Below are positions 30,890-39,846 of a DNA stretch of 64,000 nucleotides, in pieces. The stretch is from Thiotrichaceae bacterium UBA973 (GTDB taxonomy: Bacteria; Pseudomonadota; Gammaproteobacteria; Eutrophobiales; Eutrophobiaceae). The notes beneath the pieces were generated by a model. The model saw nothing but the letters and a program-made list of their open reading frames with translations. It was not told where the DNA came from and searched no databases. The position numbers and the translations under genes were made by a program. The stretch spans positions 85,928 to 149,927 of the forward strand of contig DBBX01000005.1 of NCBI GenBank assembly GCA_002292815.1, in the 5' to 3' direction. The number at the start of each line of letters is the position of its first letter. Positions within the stretch are counted from its first letter, which is position 1.

Positions 30890-32826
30890 TATTTAGCCCC
30901 CTTAGTCAGACAGATATCACCTGCCTCGGTCACAACAAATTCCCAACCTTCACGTACAAGACACGTAAAGTAATCTTCTTCAATAACAGCTGGGCCAGCA
31001 GCATGCGCGCCCGGCTTCATATCATTCACGCTATAGACTGAAACGTCTTGGCTCTTCAGATCACTACCGATAATTGTTCGTGAACCTGATGCAGCAGCAG
31101 CCTTGCCTTGCTTAATTTTGACATGCTTATCATCTTCAGACTTCAGGCGTTTAGTCGCGATCAATTCGAGCGTTACTGAATCCGCTTTTTCTAAAGCCTT
31201 GGGAAGTGAAATTTTTCCATTCAATTGATGGGTAGATTCTTTAGAACCTGTTTCACTAACCAACAGCGCGTTTACATCAAAGTCACCTTTAGCATAGCCT
31301 TCAGCAAACATATCGCGTTCAGCGCGATCCATAAGATCTGCGTAAGATGATTTGAGTGAAGCTTGATTATTGGTAGACAACACAACGGCATAGCTCTGGC
31401 CAATATCACAAGAACCGATTCCGAAGGCACTAAACACAGCTGCCGTCTTTGGTACATAAACAGTATTGATACCTGCTAACTCTGCTATACCACATGCGTT
31501 CATCGGGCCAGCGCCACCGAAAGCCAGTAGTACGGTATCTTTCGCGACATCACCAAAGTCTTTCATGCCATCCGCAATCTTTTGCTCATAAGCTTCTCTC
31601 AGCTTATGCAGTGCTTCATCTACAGAAATGCCTAATGGTGATGCAACATTTTCATCGATAGCTGCACGACCACGCTCACTATCGAGCTTTAGACCACCAC
31701 CGAAATAGGTAGCAGGATCGAGTAAGCCCAAGAGAAGATTAACGTCTGTAATTGTTGAACTCTTACCGCCACGACCAAAGCTGGCCGGCCCCGGCACTGC
31801 GCCAACACTTTCGGGGCCCACCTGAATCGCACCATCTTTAACTGATAAAATAGAACTACCACCTACACCTTGACTGTGTATTTCACACAGGCCAAACGAG
31901 ATAGGCACACCTTCAACTTTACCGCGTCGTTCTTCATTTAATTTCAGATCAACCAGATGCCCAATATCAGTGGTCGTGCCACCAACGTCCATGGTCATCA
32001 CGTTTGAAAGATTATATTGCTTACTGAAGGTTTTGACGCCTTCCATTCCGCCGCGAGGACCAGAGCTATAGGTCTTGAGCGCAATCGTTTTCGCAACTCG
32101 TGAAGCGTTACCATCGTTACGGAAAATCAGCAGTGGATTCTTGGTACGATATTCACGCAATCTATTTTCAGCATTGTAGAGGAAGCTTTCCATCGCCGGG
32201 TGCAAGAATGAATTCGTCAATGCCGTCCAACCGCGTCGATCAGCTAAGACATCATCAACTAACTCGCTAGCAAACAGTATCGGTACAGCTCCTAATAAGT
32301 GACGCGGATAAACATCAAATGCTAATCGCTTGAATTGAGCCTCGGTGGTAGCAGCGTTATCAGCATCAAAACAAACCACGAGCCTATTAGCACCCATTCC
32401 GGTAAGTCTAGTAATTACCGTTGCGGTGTCTGCTGCCTTTGACTCATCACCTAAATCAGCAAGATCAACCTCAACGATACGATCTCCTACCAGAAAGTCG
32501 AATAAGTCTGCATCTTGCTCACGCATGCGCTTAGCTAAATCTGCATTACCTTTATTTAATATCAATCCCAGTTTTGGTCCCTTACGCTCTACTATCGCGT
32601 TAGTCCCCTGAGTGGTTGAATAACGAATATGTTCAACTTCCATCAGAAGTTTTGCGACATCTTCTTCACCATATATCACCGCTGAGATTGACTTTAGACC
32701 ATCAAAAAAACACTTACTTAAGTCATACGGCGTAGTAAGCGTCTTGGTCTTATAGACGTTCTTATCTTTCAGTACACATATATCAGTCAACGTTCCACCG
32801 TTGTCGATATTAACTAGCATTCCCAT
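30889..32826 (-). CDS. apc1: Ketone carboxylase first HyuA-type subunit (Apc1-like)
   Basis: 645 residues, hydantoinase A family. The first ATP-site motif is altered to VNIDNGGTLTDICVL, with Asn where the second HyuA subunit has the more usual Gly-rich DIGGTFTD; the second motif VMTMDVGGTTTDIGHLV is intact. SQGVGGSSILSVKDG and GPASFGRGGKSSTITD follow. A HyuA with a gamma subunit, a second HyuA, a HyuB and a small fifth subunit is the set known for acetophenone carboxylase, not three-subunit acetone carboxylase. It is the first gene of an eight-gene operon running to 21163, driven by a sigma54-type promoter. Confidence 0.86.
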   Translation of the reverse strand: MGMLVNIDNGGTLTDICVLKDKNVYKTKTLTTPYDLSKCFFDGLKSISAVIYGEEDVAKLLMEVEHIRYSTTQGTNAIVERKGPKLGLILNKGNADLAKRMREQDADLFDFLVGDRIVEVDLADLGDESKAADTATVITRLTGMGANRLVVCFDADNAATTEAQFKRLAFDVYPRHLLGAVPILFASELVDDVLADRRGWTALTNSFLHPAMESFLYNAENRLREYRTKNPLLIFRNDGNASRVAKTIALKTYSSGPRGGMEGVKTFSKQYNLSNVMTMDVGGTTTDIGHLVDLKLNEERRGKVEGVPISFGLCEIHSQGVGGSSILSVKDGAIQVGPESVGAVPGPASFGRGGKSSTITDVNLLLGLLDPATYFGGGLKLDSERGRAAIDENVASPLGISVDEALHKLREAYEQKIADGMKDFGDVAKDTVLLAFGGAGPMNACGIAELAGINTVYVPKTAAVFSAFGIGSCDIGQSYAVVLSTNNQASLKSSYADLMDRAERDMFAEGYAKGDFDVNALLVSETGSKESTHQLNGKISLPKALEKADSVTLELIATKRLKSEDDKHVKIKQGKAAAASGSRTIIGSDLKSQDVSVYSVNDMKPGAHAAGPAVIEEDYFTCLVREGWEFVVTEAGDICLTKGAK

Positions 32827-32874
32827 AATAATTTTCCTTGGTTTTGCATTATTGAAATTATTTTAATTTTATAG

Positions 32875-32948
32875 ATTGTCGACAATAAGCCTTTAATAAC
32901 TAGTAATTTTAACGCTTTACTCGTTTAAAACAATATATTGTCGACAAT
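32875..32948 (-). promoter_or_regulatory. Operator pair 2, in the leader of the carboxylase operon
   Basis: Two perfect ATTGTCGACAAT palindromes at 32875-32886 and 32937-32948, starts 62 bases apart. If the sigma54 site at 32968-32983 is used, transcription starts near 32957 and the sites cover about +10 to +21 and +72 to +83, positions where a repressor would block the polymerase. Confidence 0.82.
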
Positions 32949-32967
32949 CGTGATTGGCATAAGCTTA

Positions 32968-32983
32968 AGCACTCATTATGCCA
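32968..32983 (-). promoter_or_regulatory. Sigma54 promoter of the carboxylase operon
   Basis: Minus strand reads TGGCATAATGAGTGCT: -24 TGGCAT and -12 GTGCT with GG-N10-GC spacing, close to the consensus TGGCAC-N5-TTGCW. The rest of the 324-base intergenic stretch (32827-33150) holds the operator pair and AT-rich DNA upstream where activator sites would be expected; I could not define them. Confidence 0.75.
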
Positions 32984-33150
32984 AATACATATTTTTAATT
33001 ATTTTAACTATATCTATTTGTTTTAATTGATACTTTTAAACACCATCAAAATTATTTCGCTCTTTGCTAAGAGTCTCATTATCAGTCGTTTTGGTCTAAT
33101 CCGTTCCAAATTCATTCACTCGATAAATTCTTTCGAATATAAATCAAGCT

Positions 33151-34164
33151 TCACACATCCTTTACACGCACCATCAACTTACCAGTATTAGCACCGGTAT
33201 AAAGTTTTTTAACCGTCTCAACCGCATTCTCAAGTCCATCGACAACATCCTGCTGTACTTTGATTTTACCTTCACCCATCCATTGAGTGATAGCGGCTAT
33301 TGCCTCAGGATAACGATCCATGTAATCCAATATGATAAAACCCTGAATCTTGAGTCGATTCATCAGAATCATCGGATAATTTTTGGGTCCCGGTACTTCT
33401 TCGCTAGAATTGTAGTGTGCGATTAGCCCACAGACTGATATGCGGCCATACATGTTCATGTGTTTGAGGCAAGTGTCCAGGATCTCACCGCCTACATTTT
33501 CAAAATAGACATCTATACCATTAGGACATGTGCGTGCTAGTGCCTCTGATAAATTTTCTGTTTTGTAGTTGATGGCCTCATCAAAGCCTAGCTCTTCAGT
33601 GATCCACTTGCATTTTTCATCTGTACCAGTAATCCCGACGACATGGCAGCCCTTGATCTTGGCAATCTGTCCAACAATCGAGCCAACTGAACCAGCGGCA
33701 GTAGAAATAACAACGGTCTCTCCTGCTTTGGGTTCCGTAATCTCGAGCAGGCCGAAATAAGCCGTCGGTGCAGCGATAGCGAAAGTGCCGAAAGCATCGA
33801 TTACCGGGACAGGCCCCGTATCGCCCAATACACTTACCGTTTCGGTGCTACCAATTTGATAGTCAGCCCAAGCACCAAGCCCACTGACAATATCACCCTC
33901 TTTAAATGCTGCATTTCTGCTTTTAATAACAGTTCCACAAACGACACCACGCATCGGGTCATCAATGGCAACGGGTGGCATATATTGTTGAATATCAGCC
34001 ATCCACATCCGGTTTGTGGCATCCAGCGATAGATAGTTAAGACGGAATAAACATTCTCCGTCTGCAGGTTCAGGAATGGGTTCTTCTTCAAAACTCAAAT
34101 CACCATCACGTATATCGCCAACAGGACGTTTACGTAATCGCCAGACGTGGTTTACTTCAGTCAT
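33151..34164 (-). CDS. NADPH-dependent enone reductase, CurA/PTGR-like
   Basis: 337 residues, zinc-free medium-chain reductase. Features are the N-terminal FEEEPIPEPADGECLFRLNYLSLD, the nucleotide motif STAAGSVGSIVGQIAKIKG, a substrate-lid region YFENVGGEILD and RLKIQGFIILDYMDRYPEA, the layout of leukotriene B4 dehydrogenase/curcumin reductase proteins. These reduce the double bond of alpha,beta-unsaturated ketones. It is transcribed alone behind operator pair 3. Reducing an enone to the saturated ketone that the carboxylase then uses would make sense (inference). Confidence 0.88.
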   Translation of the reverse strand: MTEVNHVWRLRKRPVGDIRDGDLSFEEEPIPEPADGECLFRLNYLSLDATNRMWMADIQQYMPPVAIDDPMRGVVCGTVIKSRNAAFKEGDIVSGLGAWADYQIGSTETVSVLGDTGPVPVIDAFGTFAIAAPTAYFGLLEITEPKAGETVVISTAAGSVGSIVGQIAKIKGCHVVGITGTDEKCKWITEELGFDEAINYKTENLSEALARTCPNGIDVYFENVGGEILDTCLKHMNMYGRISVCGLIAHYNSSEEVPGPKNYPMILMNRLKIQGFIILDYMDRYPEAIAAITQWMGEGKIKVQQDVVDGLENAVETVKKLYTGANTGKLMVRVKDV

Positions 34165-34197
34165 TCAATTGATTTCCCTTCATTTTGCATCGTTAGA

Positions 34198-34272
34198 ATT
34201 GTTGACAATTGTAGCAAATTGCAACAGCTTAAACCTCATATACGCGTAACTCAACCCTACATTGTCGACAAT
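34198..34272 (-). promoter_or_regulatory. Operator pair 3, upstream of the enone reductase
   Basis: ATTGTTGACAAT at 34198-34209 (proximal variant) and ATTGTCGACAAT at 34261-34272 (perfect), 63 bases apart. On the minus strand an extended -10 element TGCTACAAT runs directly into the proximal palindrome, so a bound regulator would cover the promoter. Confidence 0.8.
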
Positions 34273-34354
34273 ATTTGTTGTTAAGCATTACTCATAATGA
34301 AGCGTTGCTAAACTATTGTTTATTGCGTCCTTAATAGCTAATTTTTTATTGCGA

Positions 34355-34813
34355 TTAGTCATTTACTAACTGAAATACCTCGTATTCCACTTTGCCTGGT
34401 AACAAACGACCCCGTGCTACACAGAAGATATTATTTACCCAACTATATCGCTCATCACCCGTTTGCATACGCGGATTAGTAAAGAAATTTTGCTCACCAT
34501 AATTGGTTTCACACTCTCCGGCAACTGCCCCCATAATCCCTTCTGTGAGTTCAATAACCCCAGAGTACTGAGTATAGATGATCGCATTATCATCTGTTTC
34601 GAATGTTGCGCGAACATCCAGATGGCCATAGCCATCATCGCTAATCGTCATCCAGTCAGCACAACTGGCATCACGAATTTTCCCATTTAATTTATCGCTC
34701 TTGAACTCACCGCCTTGTACTTCGAAAATCATTCGTTTTCCAAATGGCCCATTTCCCACATCTAATACAGCTGAAAGATTTGCATAGTAAGTAAAAAGTG
34801 GTTCAAGTTTCAT
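34355..34813 (-). CDS. DUF3237 family protein
   Basis: 152 residues from the ATG at 34813, preceded by AGAGGA at seven bases. An in-frame TTG at 34840 would place the start inside an operator palindrome and is rejected. The sequence MKLEPLFTYYANLSAVLDVG, then GPFGKRMIFEVQGGEFKSDK, GYGHLDVRATFETDDNAIIY and TQYSGVIEL is the full DUF3237 pattern. These small beta-barrel-like proteins are often found in aromatic and steroid catabolic clusters; no activity is established to my knowledge. Its own operator pair ties it to the propionate/ketone regulon. Confidence 0.9.
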   Translation of the reverse strand: MKLEPLFTYYANLSAVLDVGNGPFGKRMIFEVQGGEFKSDKLNGKIRDASCADWMTISDDGYGHLDVRATFETDDNAIIYTQYSGVIELTEGIMGAVAGECETNYGEQNFFTNPRMQTGDERYSWVNNIFCVARGRLLPGKVEYEVFQLVND

Positions 34814-34829
34814 CGGATATCCTCTTATG

Positions 34830-34905
34830 ATTGTTGACAATGCATATAACGAGTGACAGCTTAATTTGCTTATTTTAGTTTTTCAATACTCTAATTGTCG
34901 ACAAT
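34830..34905 (-). promoter_or_regulatory. Operator pair 4, upstream of the DUF3237 gene
   Basis: ATTGTTGACAAT at 34830-34841 (proximal variant, just ahead of the ribosome site) and ATTGTCGACAAT at 34894-34905 (perfect), 64 bases apart. From here to 35182 I see no gene; the 34906-35182 stretch is AT-rich and otherwise unremarkable. Confidence 0.8.
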
Positions 34906-35182
34906 TTTACACAGAGACAACTGTATTTCAGATGCCTTAACTGACAGTGCAAGACTTCCATTTAATATTAATTATGGGCAACTCATACTAAAAACATTTC
35001 AACGAATCAAAGCACGATTGTTTTTACCCTCCTGCATAAATCGGATGCAGTCATAAATCATACTGATTATTAAACGTCCGATTCATTTTCGAGCGCTTTA
35101 TCTAAATGCTTTCGAAGTGCCTGACCATATAATAACCATAATAATCAATAGGATAAAGATAAAAAAACAAGCATTGAGATTC

Positions 35183-35198
35183 TGGCATAATGGTTGCT
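35183..35198 (+). promoter_or_regulatory. Sigma54 promoter of icd
   Basis: Plus strand reads TGGCATAATGGTTGCT: -24 TGGCAT, -12 TTGCT, GG-N10-GC spacing, the best sigma54 match in the window. Predicted start near 35209, giving a leader of about 39 bases to the ATG at 35248. Nine bases (TGGCATAAT) are identical to the carboxylase operon promoter. Confidence 0.72.
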
Positions 35199-35247
35199 GA
35201 CACAGAGCTGATTGAAAAGAAATTACAGTAAGTATGAACGAGGAGAA

Positions 35248-37488
35248 ATGAAGATTAGTACGGGAAATTCAAAAATAATATATACATTGACTGATGAAGC
35301 ACCATTGTTAGCGACATACTCTTTGCTCCCTGTCATCAGAACATTTACCTCCGCGGCAGGCATAGACGTTGAGGAAAGTGACATCTCAGTAGCAGCAAGA
35401 ATTCTTGCCGAATTCAGTGATTACCTCACTGATGATCAAAAAGTTGAAGATAACCTGGCAGAGCTTGGTCGTTTAACCCAAGTGCCTGACACAAACATTA
35501 TTAAGCTTCCCAATATCAGTGCTTCAATCCCTCAGTTAATAGCCGCTATTGTTGAATTGCAAGCAAGTGGCTATAACATCCCTGACTTCCCTGAAGAACC
35601 AAAATCTGATGAAGAAAAACTCATTAAAGAACGCTACTCAAAGGCGCTAGGCAGTGCTGTAAATCCAGTACTACGAGAAGGTAATTCTGATCGGCGCGCG
35701 CCTGATGCGGTTAAGCGAAGTGCACGCAAAAACCCACATTCAATGGAAAAGTGGAGCCCGGCATCCCGCACACACGTATCGCATATGCACGGCGGTGATT
35801 TCTATAGTAGCGAAATTAGTATGACGATAGAAAAAGCCTGCGATGTCAGGATGGAACTGGAAACCACATCCGGTGAAACCATCATCCTGAAAGAAAAAAC
35901 ATCTCTCTTAGAAGGCGAAATCATTGATGGTATGTACATGTGCAAAGAAGCACTTTGTGATTTCTATGAAGAACAGATGGAAGATGCACGGGAAACAGGT
36001 GTCATGTTTTCCTTGCATGTAAAGGCCACCATGATGAAAATTTCTCATCCCATCGTATTCGGCCATGCGGTTAAAGTTTTCTATAAAGAACTATTTGCTA
36101 AATATGGTGACCTGTTTGAAAAACTGGGCGTACATCCTAATAACGGGATCAGCAGCGTTTACGACAAAATTCAAGCCCTACCAAGCTCATTTCGCGAAGA
36201 AATAGAGCACGATATCCACGCCTGTTATCAACACCGTCCTGAACTGGCAATGGTTGATTCAGCAAAAGGGATTTCCAATCTACATGCGCCCAATGATGTG
36301 ATTGTTGATGCTTCTATGCCTGCAATGATTCGCTCAGGCGGCCAAATGTGGGGGCCAGATGGCAAACTAAAAGACACCAAGGCCGTTATTCCTGAAAGTA
36401 CATTCGCACGCATTTATCAAGAAATGATCAACTTCTGTAAAACGCATGGCGCCTTCGACCCGACGACAATGGGCACAGTGCCTAATGTTGGGCTAATGGC
36501 GCAGAAGGCAGAAGAATATGGATCTCATGACAAGACCTTCGAGATCCAAACCGATGGTATCGCACGCATTGTCGACGACAAAGGAAATGTACTGATCGAA
36601 CAGAATGTAAAGGAAGGCGATATCTGGCGTATGTGCCAAACCAAAGATGCGCCGATCCGCGATTGGGTAAAACTGGCGGTAAACCGAGCGCGCCAATCAG
36701 GTATGCCAGCAGTATTTTGGCTAGATGAGTATCGTCCACACGAAATGGAATTAATTAAGAAGGTAAATCTCTATCTCCAGGATCATGATTTGACCGGGCT
36801 TAATATTCAGATCATGTCCCAGACCCGTGCCATGCGTTATACCCTTGAGCGTATTATTCGCGGTAAAGACACCATTTCTGTCACCGGTAATATCTTACGT
36901 GATTACCTCACAGACCTATTTCCGATTATGGAATTGGGTACCAGTGCCAAGATGCTGTCTATCGTACCGTTGATGGCAGGTGGTGGACTGTTTGAAACCG
37001 GTGCGGGTGGTTCTGCACCCAAACATGTTAAACAACTCATTGAAGAAAACCATTTGCGTTGGGATTCTCTGGGTGAATTTCTAGCCTTGGCTGTGTCGTT
37101 GGAAGATATCTACATAAAAACTGACAACAACAAAGCGAAAATACTAGCAAAGACATTAGACGAGGCAACCGGGAAATTGTTGGATAATAATAAAGGACCG
37201 TCTCGAAGAACCGGTGAACTGGATAACCGTGGCAGCCACTTTTACCTGGCCATGTACTGGGCGCAGGCACTCACAGAACAAACTGAAGATGCAGAACTAC
37301 AAGCGCAATTTTCACCATTGGCAAAAACGCTGGCGGAAAATGAACAAACGATTGTTAAAGAACTCAATGCCGCACAGGGTAAGCCTGTTGATATCGGCGG
37401 ATACTTTAAGCCCGTTATCGAAAAAGTAAGCACGGTAATGCGTCCCAGTGCAACGTTCAATGATATTTTGGATGCCGCTCTGTCGTAA
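35248..37488 (+). CDS. icd: Isocitrate dehydrogenase, NADP-dependent, monomeric type
   Basis: 746 residues, as usual for the monomeric family found in Azotobacter and many marine bacteria. It oxidises isocitrate to 2-oxoglutarate. Hallmarks are KIIYTLTDEAPLLATYSLLP, NPVLREGNSDRRAP, LHVKATMMKISHPI, NDVIVDASMPAMIR and DTISVTGNILRDYLTDLFPI. I start at ATG 35248 with GAGGAG right before it (spacing only two or three bases); an in-frame TTG 12 codons upstream lies at the predicted transcription start. A sigma54-type promoter is unusual for this enzyme. Confidence 0.97.
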   Translation: MKISTGNSKIIYTLTDEAPLLATYSLLPVIRTFTSAAGIDVEESDISVAARILAEFSDYLTDDQKVEDNLAELGRLTQVPDTNIIKLPNISASIPQLIAAIVELQASGYNIPDFPEEPKSDEEKLIKERYSKALGSAVNPVLREGNSDRRAPDAVKRSARKNPHSMEKWSPASRTHVSHMHGGDFYSSEISMTIEKACDVRMELETTSGETIILKEKTSLLEGEIIDGMYMCKEALCDFYEEQMEDARETGVMFSLHVKATMMKISHPIVFGHAVKVFYKELFAKYGDLFEKLGVHPNNGISSVYDKIQALPSSFREEIEHDIHACYQHRPELAMVDSAKGISNLHAPNDVIVDASMPAMIRSGGQMWGPDGKLKDTKAVIPESTFARIYQEMINFCKTHGAFDPTTMGTVPNVGLMAQKAEEYGSHDKTFEIQTDGIARIVDDKGNVLIEQNVKEGDIWRMCQTKDAPIRDWVKLAVNRARQSGMPAVFWLDEYRPHEMELIKKVNLYLQDHDLTGLNIQIMSQTRAMRYTLERIIRGKDTISVTGNILRDYLTDLFPIMELGTSAKMLSIVPLMAGGGLFETGAGGSAPKHVKQLIEENHLRWDSLGEFLALAVSLEDIYIKTDNNKAKILAKTLDEATGKLLDNNKGPSRRTGELDNRGSHFYLAMYWAQALTEQTEDAELQAQFSPLAKTLAENEQTIVKELNAAQGKPVDIGGYFKPVIEKVSTVMRPSATFNDILDAALS

Positions 37489-37489
37489 A

Positions 37490-37528
37490 ACAAAAACTGG
37501 TGCAGCTATTTAGCTGTGCCAGTTTTTT
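37490..37528. terminator. Bidirectional terminator between icd and tetR
   Basis: Arms AACTGGTGCAGCT (37495-37507) and AGCTGTGCCAGTT (37512-37524) pair fully with two G-U wobbles around an ATTT loop. An A-run precedes and a T-run follows, so it can serve both converging genes. Confidence 0.88.
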
Positions 37529-37529
37529 A

Positions 37530-38114
37530 TTAGTACACGGTTTTCATAATCATGTTTACTAACGGTGTTAACTCAGTCTTATCGACACCACTTTTAACCA
37601 TTGTCCTTAATCCACTGACGTTTGAAACAATATAGTTAACGAGAGTATCCGTACTCACTGTTGATTTAATTGCAGCTTCTTTTTTTCCACGCTTGATAGC
37701 TTGCTTGATAACATTTGCAACATTATCAATGCCATTTAACACGGCTTTAGACACCGCTTTGTCTCGGTGTGATAACTCATTAGCCGTATTAACCAGTAAA
37801 CAACCTTTTTTCTTTTTTGACGTTGCTTCAGAGATCACGTCTTCTAGCAATCTTTTCATAAATGCCTTACTGGTAAGACTATTATCTAAAGACTGTTGAA
37901 GTTCATTTGCTGAGGTTTGTTGATAGCAATCAATACTGCGCAAGAACAATTCATGCTTACTACCATAAGCATGATACAGGCTGCTTTTTGACAGATTCAT
38001 CACATCAAGCAAATCCTGAAGTGATGTTGCCTCATAACCGGCGAGCCAGAACTGTTGCATGGCAGCTTCTAACGCTTGCTCAGTGTTAAATTCTCTTGGT
38101 CTTCCTGGGTTCAT
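37530..38114 (-). CDS. TetR-family regulator
   Basis: 194 residues from the ATG at 38114 (MNPGRPREFNTEQALEAAM); an in-frame TTG 13 codons upstream is less likely. The helix-turn-helix reads YEATSLQDLLDVMNLSKSSLYHAYGSKHELF. The GRPREF opening marks the subfamily that often represses a divergent detoxification gene. The divergent glutathione transferase starts 92 bases away, so it probably controls that gene and the next. GGAC/GTCC half-sites around 38130 could be part of an operator. Confidence 0.9.
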   Translation of the reverse strand: MNPGRPREFNTEQALEAAMQQFWLAGYEATSLQDLLDVMNLSKSSLYHAYGSKHELFLRSIDCYQQTSANELQQSLDNSLTSKAFMKRLLEDVISEATSKKKKGCLLVNTANELSHRDKAVSKAVLNGIDNVANVIKQAIKRGKKEAAIKSTVSTDTLVNYIVSNVSGLRTMVKSGVDKTELTPLVNMIMKTVY

Positions 38115-38205
38115 TATGTAGACTATTGTGGACTCAACGGTCCTTATTTTCAAGATGATATGATTGAAAAACTAGCATCACACGCACAAACAAGAGGAGA
38201 ATGAA

Positions 38206-38835
38206 GTGAAATTTTACGATTGTTCCATGGCACCAAATCCACGTCGCACTCGAATTTTTATTAAAGAAAAAGGTCTCGACATTCCTACGGTAGAAGTTGA
38301 TCTGTTCGGCGGAGAAAACCTGCAAGAAGGCTATCTATCAAAAACCATATGGGGCTTATGCCCGGCTCTGGAATTAGATGATGGGACGGTAATCAGCGAG
38401 GCTCCTGCCATTTGCAGTTATTTAAATGATATACATCCCGAACCACCACTCTTTGGTACTACTCCACTAGAACGTGCACAGGTCATTTCTTCTGACCGCC
38501 ATATGGAACATAGCGGCATGCAGTCGGTTATCTATGCGTTTCGTAATGGCTTTGAAGATTTCGCCACACGAGGTGTCGGTGGTCGTGAAGGCGACAAGAT
38601 AATTCCAGAACTCATTGAACGCGGGCGTAATGGCATCAAAATATTCTTTGCACGCCTTGAACAACAACTTTCTAAATCAGAATACGTTGCTGGAGATTTC
38701 TACAGCATGGCCGACATTACTGGATTAGTAGTAATCGATTTTGCCAAGTTCGCTGAATTTGAAATCCCCAGTGAAAACACAAACACATTAAAATGGTATG
38801 AAAAAGTCGCTTCACGCCCTGGCACGCAAGTTTAA
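38206..38835 (+). CDS. Glutathione S-transferase family protein (copy 2)
   Basis: 209 residues. The start is GTG at 38206 with AGGAG six bases upstream; the ATG at 38201 runs into a stop after two codons. The N-terminal KFYDCSMAPNPRRTRIFI closely matches the protein at 8433-9068, so the two are paralogues, one of which sits in the catabolic block. It ends GDFYSMADITGLVV. Divergent from a TetR regulator and followed by another transferase gene 36 bases later. Confidence 0.93.
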   Translation: MKFYDCSMAPNPRRTRIFIKEKGLDIPTVEVDLFGGENLQEGYLSKTIWGLCPALELDDGTVISEAPAICSYLNDIHPEPPLFGTTPLERAQVISSDRHMEHSGMQSVIYAFRNGFEDFATRGVGGREGDKIIPELIERGRNGIKIFFARLEQQLSKSEYVAGDFYSMADITGLVVIDFAKFAEFEIPSENTNTLKWYEKVASRPGTQV

Positions 38836-38871
38836 CCAAAGACTTTTAAGACTAAAATTAAAGGACTTTAA

Positions 38872-39531
38872 ATGATAACGCTTTATACCTCGGCAACGCC
38901 CAATGGAAGGAAGATATCAATCGCATTAGAAGAACTAGCGCTTGATTACGAAGTTAAAGATATCAACCTAACAGAAAATGTACAAAAAGAAGATTGGTAC
39001 TTAAAGATTAATCCAAACGGAAAAATACCGGCCATTATCGATCATGATGAAAATGATATTGCGATCTTTGAATCAGGGGCAATTCTTATCTATCTTGCAG
39101 AAAAGACAGGACGCCTGCTCCCCGCAGATACTGTCAGCCGATTTAACGTCATGCAATGGTTGTTTTTACAGGTGGGTGGTGTTGGCCCTATGCAGGGACA
39201 AGCTAATGTATTTTACAGATATATGGATAACGCAATTCCCGAAGCCACTAGCCGTTACCAGAACGAAACCAATCGACTATATGGTCTATTGAACAAGCAA
39301 CTGGCTAATCATGAACTCCTAGCCGGCGATCTTAGTATTGCGGATATTGCACATTATCCCTGGATAAAATTGGCAGATTGGGCGGGCATTAATATAGAGG
39401 AGTATGAACATATAAAGCGCTGGCTGAAAAAACTTGATGCGCGTGAAGCTTTTGCAAAAGGCATGAATGTCCCCGAAGATATATCGGATTCAGACTTACT
39501 CAAACTGGGAAAGACTATAGCGGTGAAGTAA
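38872..39531 (+). CDS. Glutathione S-transferase, YfcG/YghU (nu) type
   Basis: 219 residues. The opening ITLYTSATPNGRKISIALEEL has the Thr/Asn-rich glutathione site of nu-class proteins, followed by INPNGKIPAIIDHD and IFESGAILIYLAEKTG, then the characteristic QWLFLQVGGVGPMQGQANVF. Such proteins reduce disulfides or peroxides with glutathione. It is probably cotranscribed with the transferase just upstream under the TetR regulator. Confidence 0.93.
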   Translation: MITLYTSATPNGRKISIALEELALDYEVKDINLTENVQKEDWYLKINPNGKIPAIIDHDENDIAIFESGAILIYLAEKTGRLLPADTVSRFNVMQWLFLQVGGVGPMQGQANVFYRYMDNAIPEATSRYQNETNRLYGLLNKQLANHELLAGDLSIADIAHYPWIKLADWAGINIEEYEHIKRWLKKLDAREAFAKGMNVPEDISDSDLLKLGKTIAVK

Positions 39532-39564
39532 TACCATTTGTTCTCTGTGGTTGATAGCAGAATA

Positions 39565-39786
39565 CTATTTATGTTCGCCCCACCAGCTGATGAATTCATC
39601 AAAGTCGATCATATTATTATTGTCAGTATCAACTTTATTGAACCCATCCATCAGACGCTCATTGTCAAGATTAAAACCAAGTCCTTTAATCAATTCAGAA
39701 AATTCAGAAAAATCCAGCACGCCATTTTTTTTACTATCAAATCCATTAAAATATGCCAGCATATCTTCATAATTGTCATCACTCAT
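39565..39786 (-). CDS. Small EF-hand calcium-binding protein
   Basis: 73 residues without signal peptide. Two canonical EF-hand loops are visible: DSKKNGVLDFSE (17-28) and DTDNNNMIDFDE (53-64), each with acidic residues at loop positions 1, 3 and 12. It would act as a calmodulin-like calcium sensor or buffer in the cytoplasm. It converges on the glutathione transferase gene with a gap of 33 bases. No partner is evident. Confidence 0.87.
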   Translation of the reverse strand: MSDDNYEDMLAYFNGFDSKKNGVLDFSEFSELIKGLGFNLDNERLMDGFNKVDTDNNNMIDFDEFISWWGEHK

Positions 39787-39846
39787 AAATGGCTCCCCTG
39801 ATATCGTTCATTTATCTTGAATATAACTCAACAAGTATTAAATACC

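Noticed and set aside
34814..34840. Longer start (TTG) for the DUF3237 gene
   Set aside because: It begins inside an operator palindrome; the ATG at 34813 has a proper ribosome site and matches the family's usual N-terminus.
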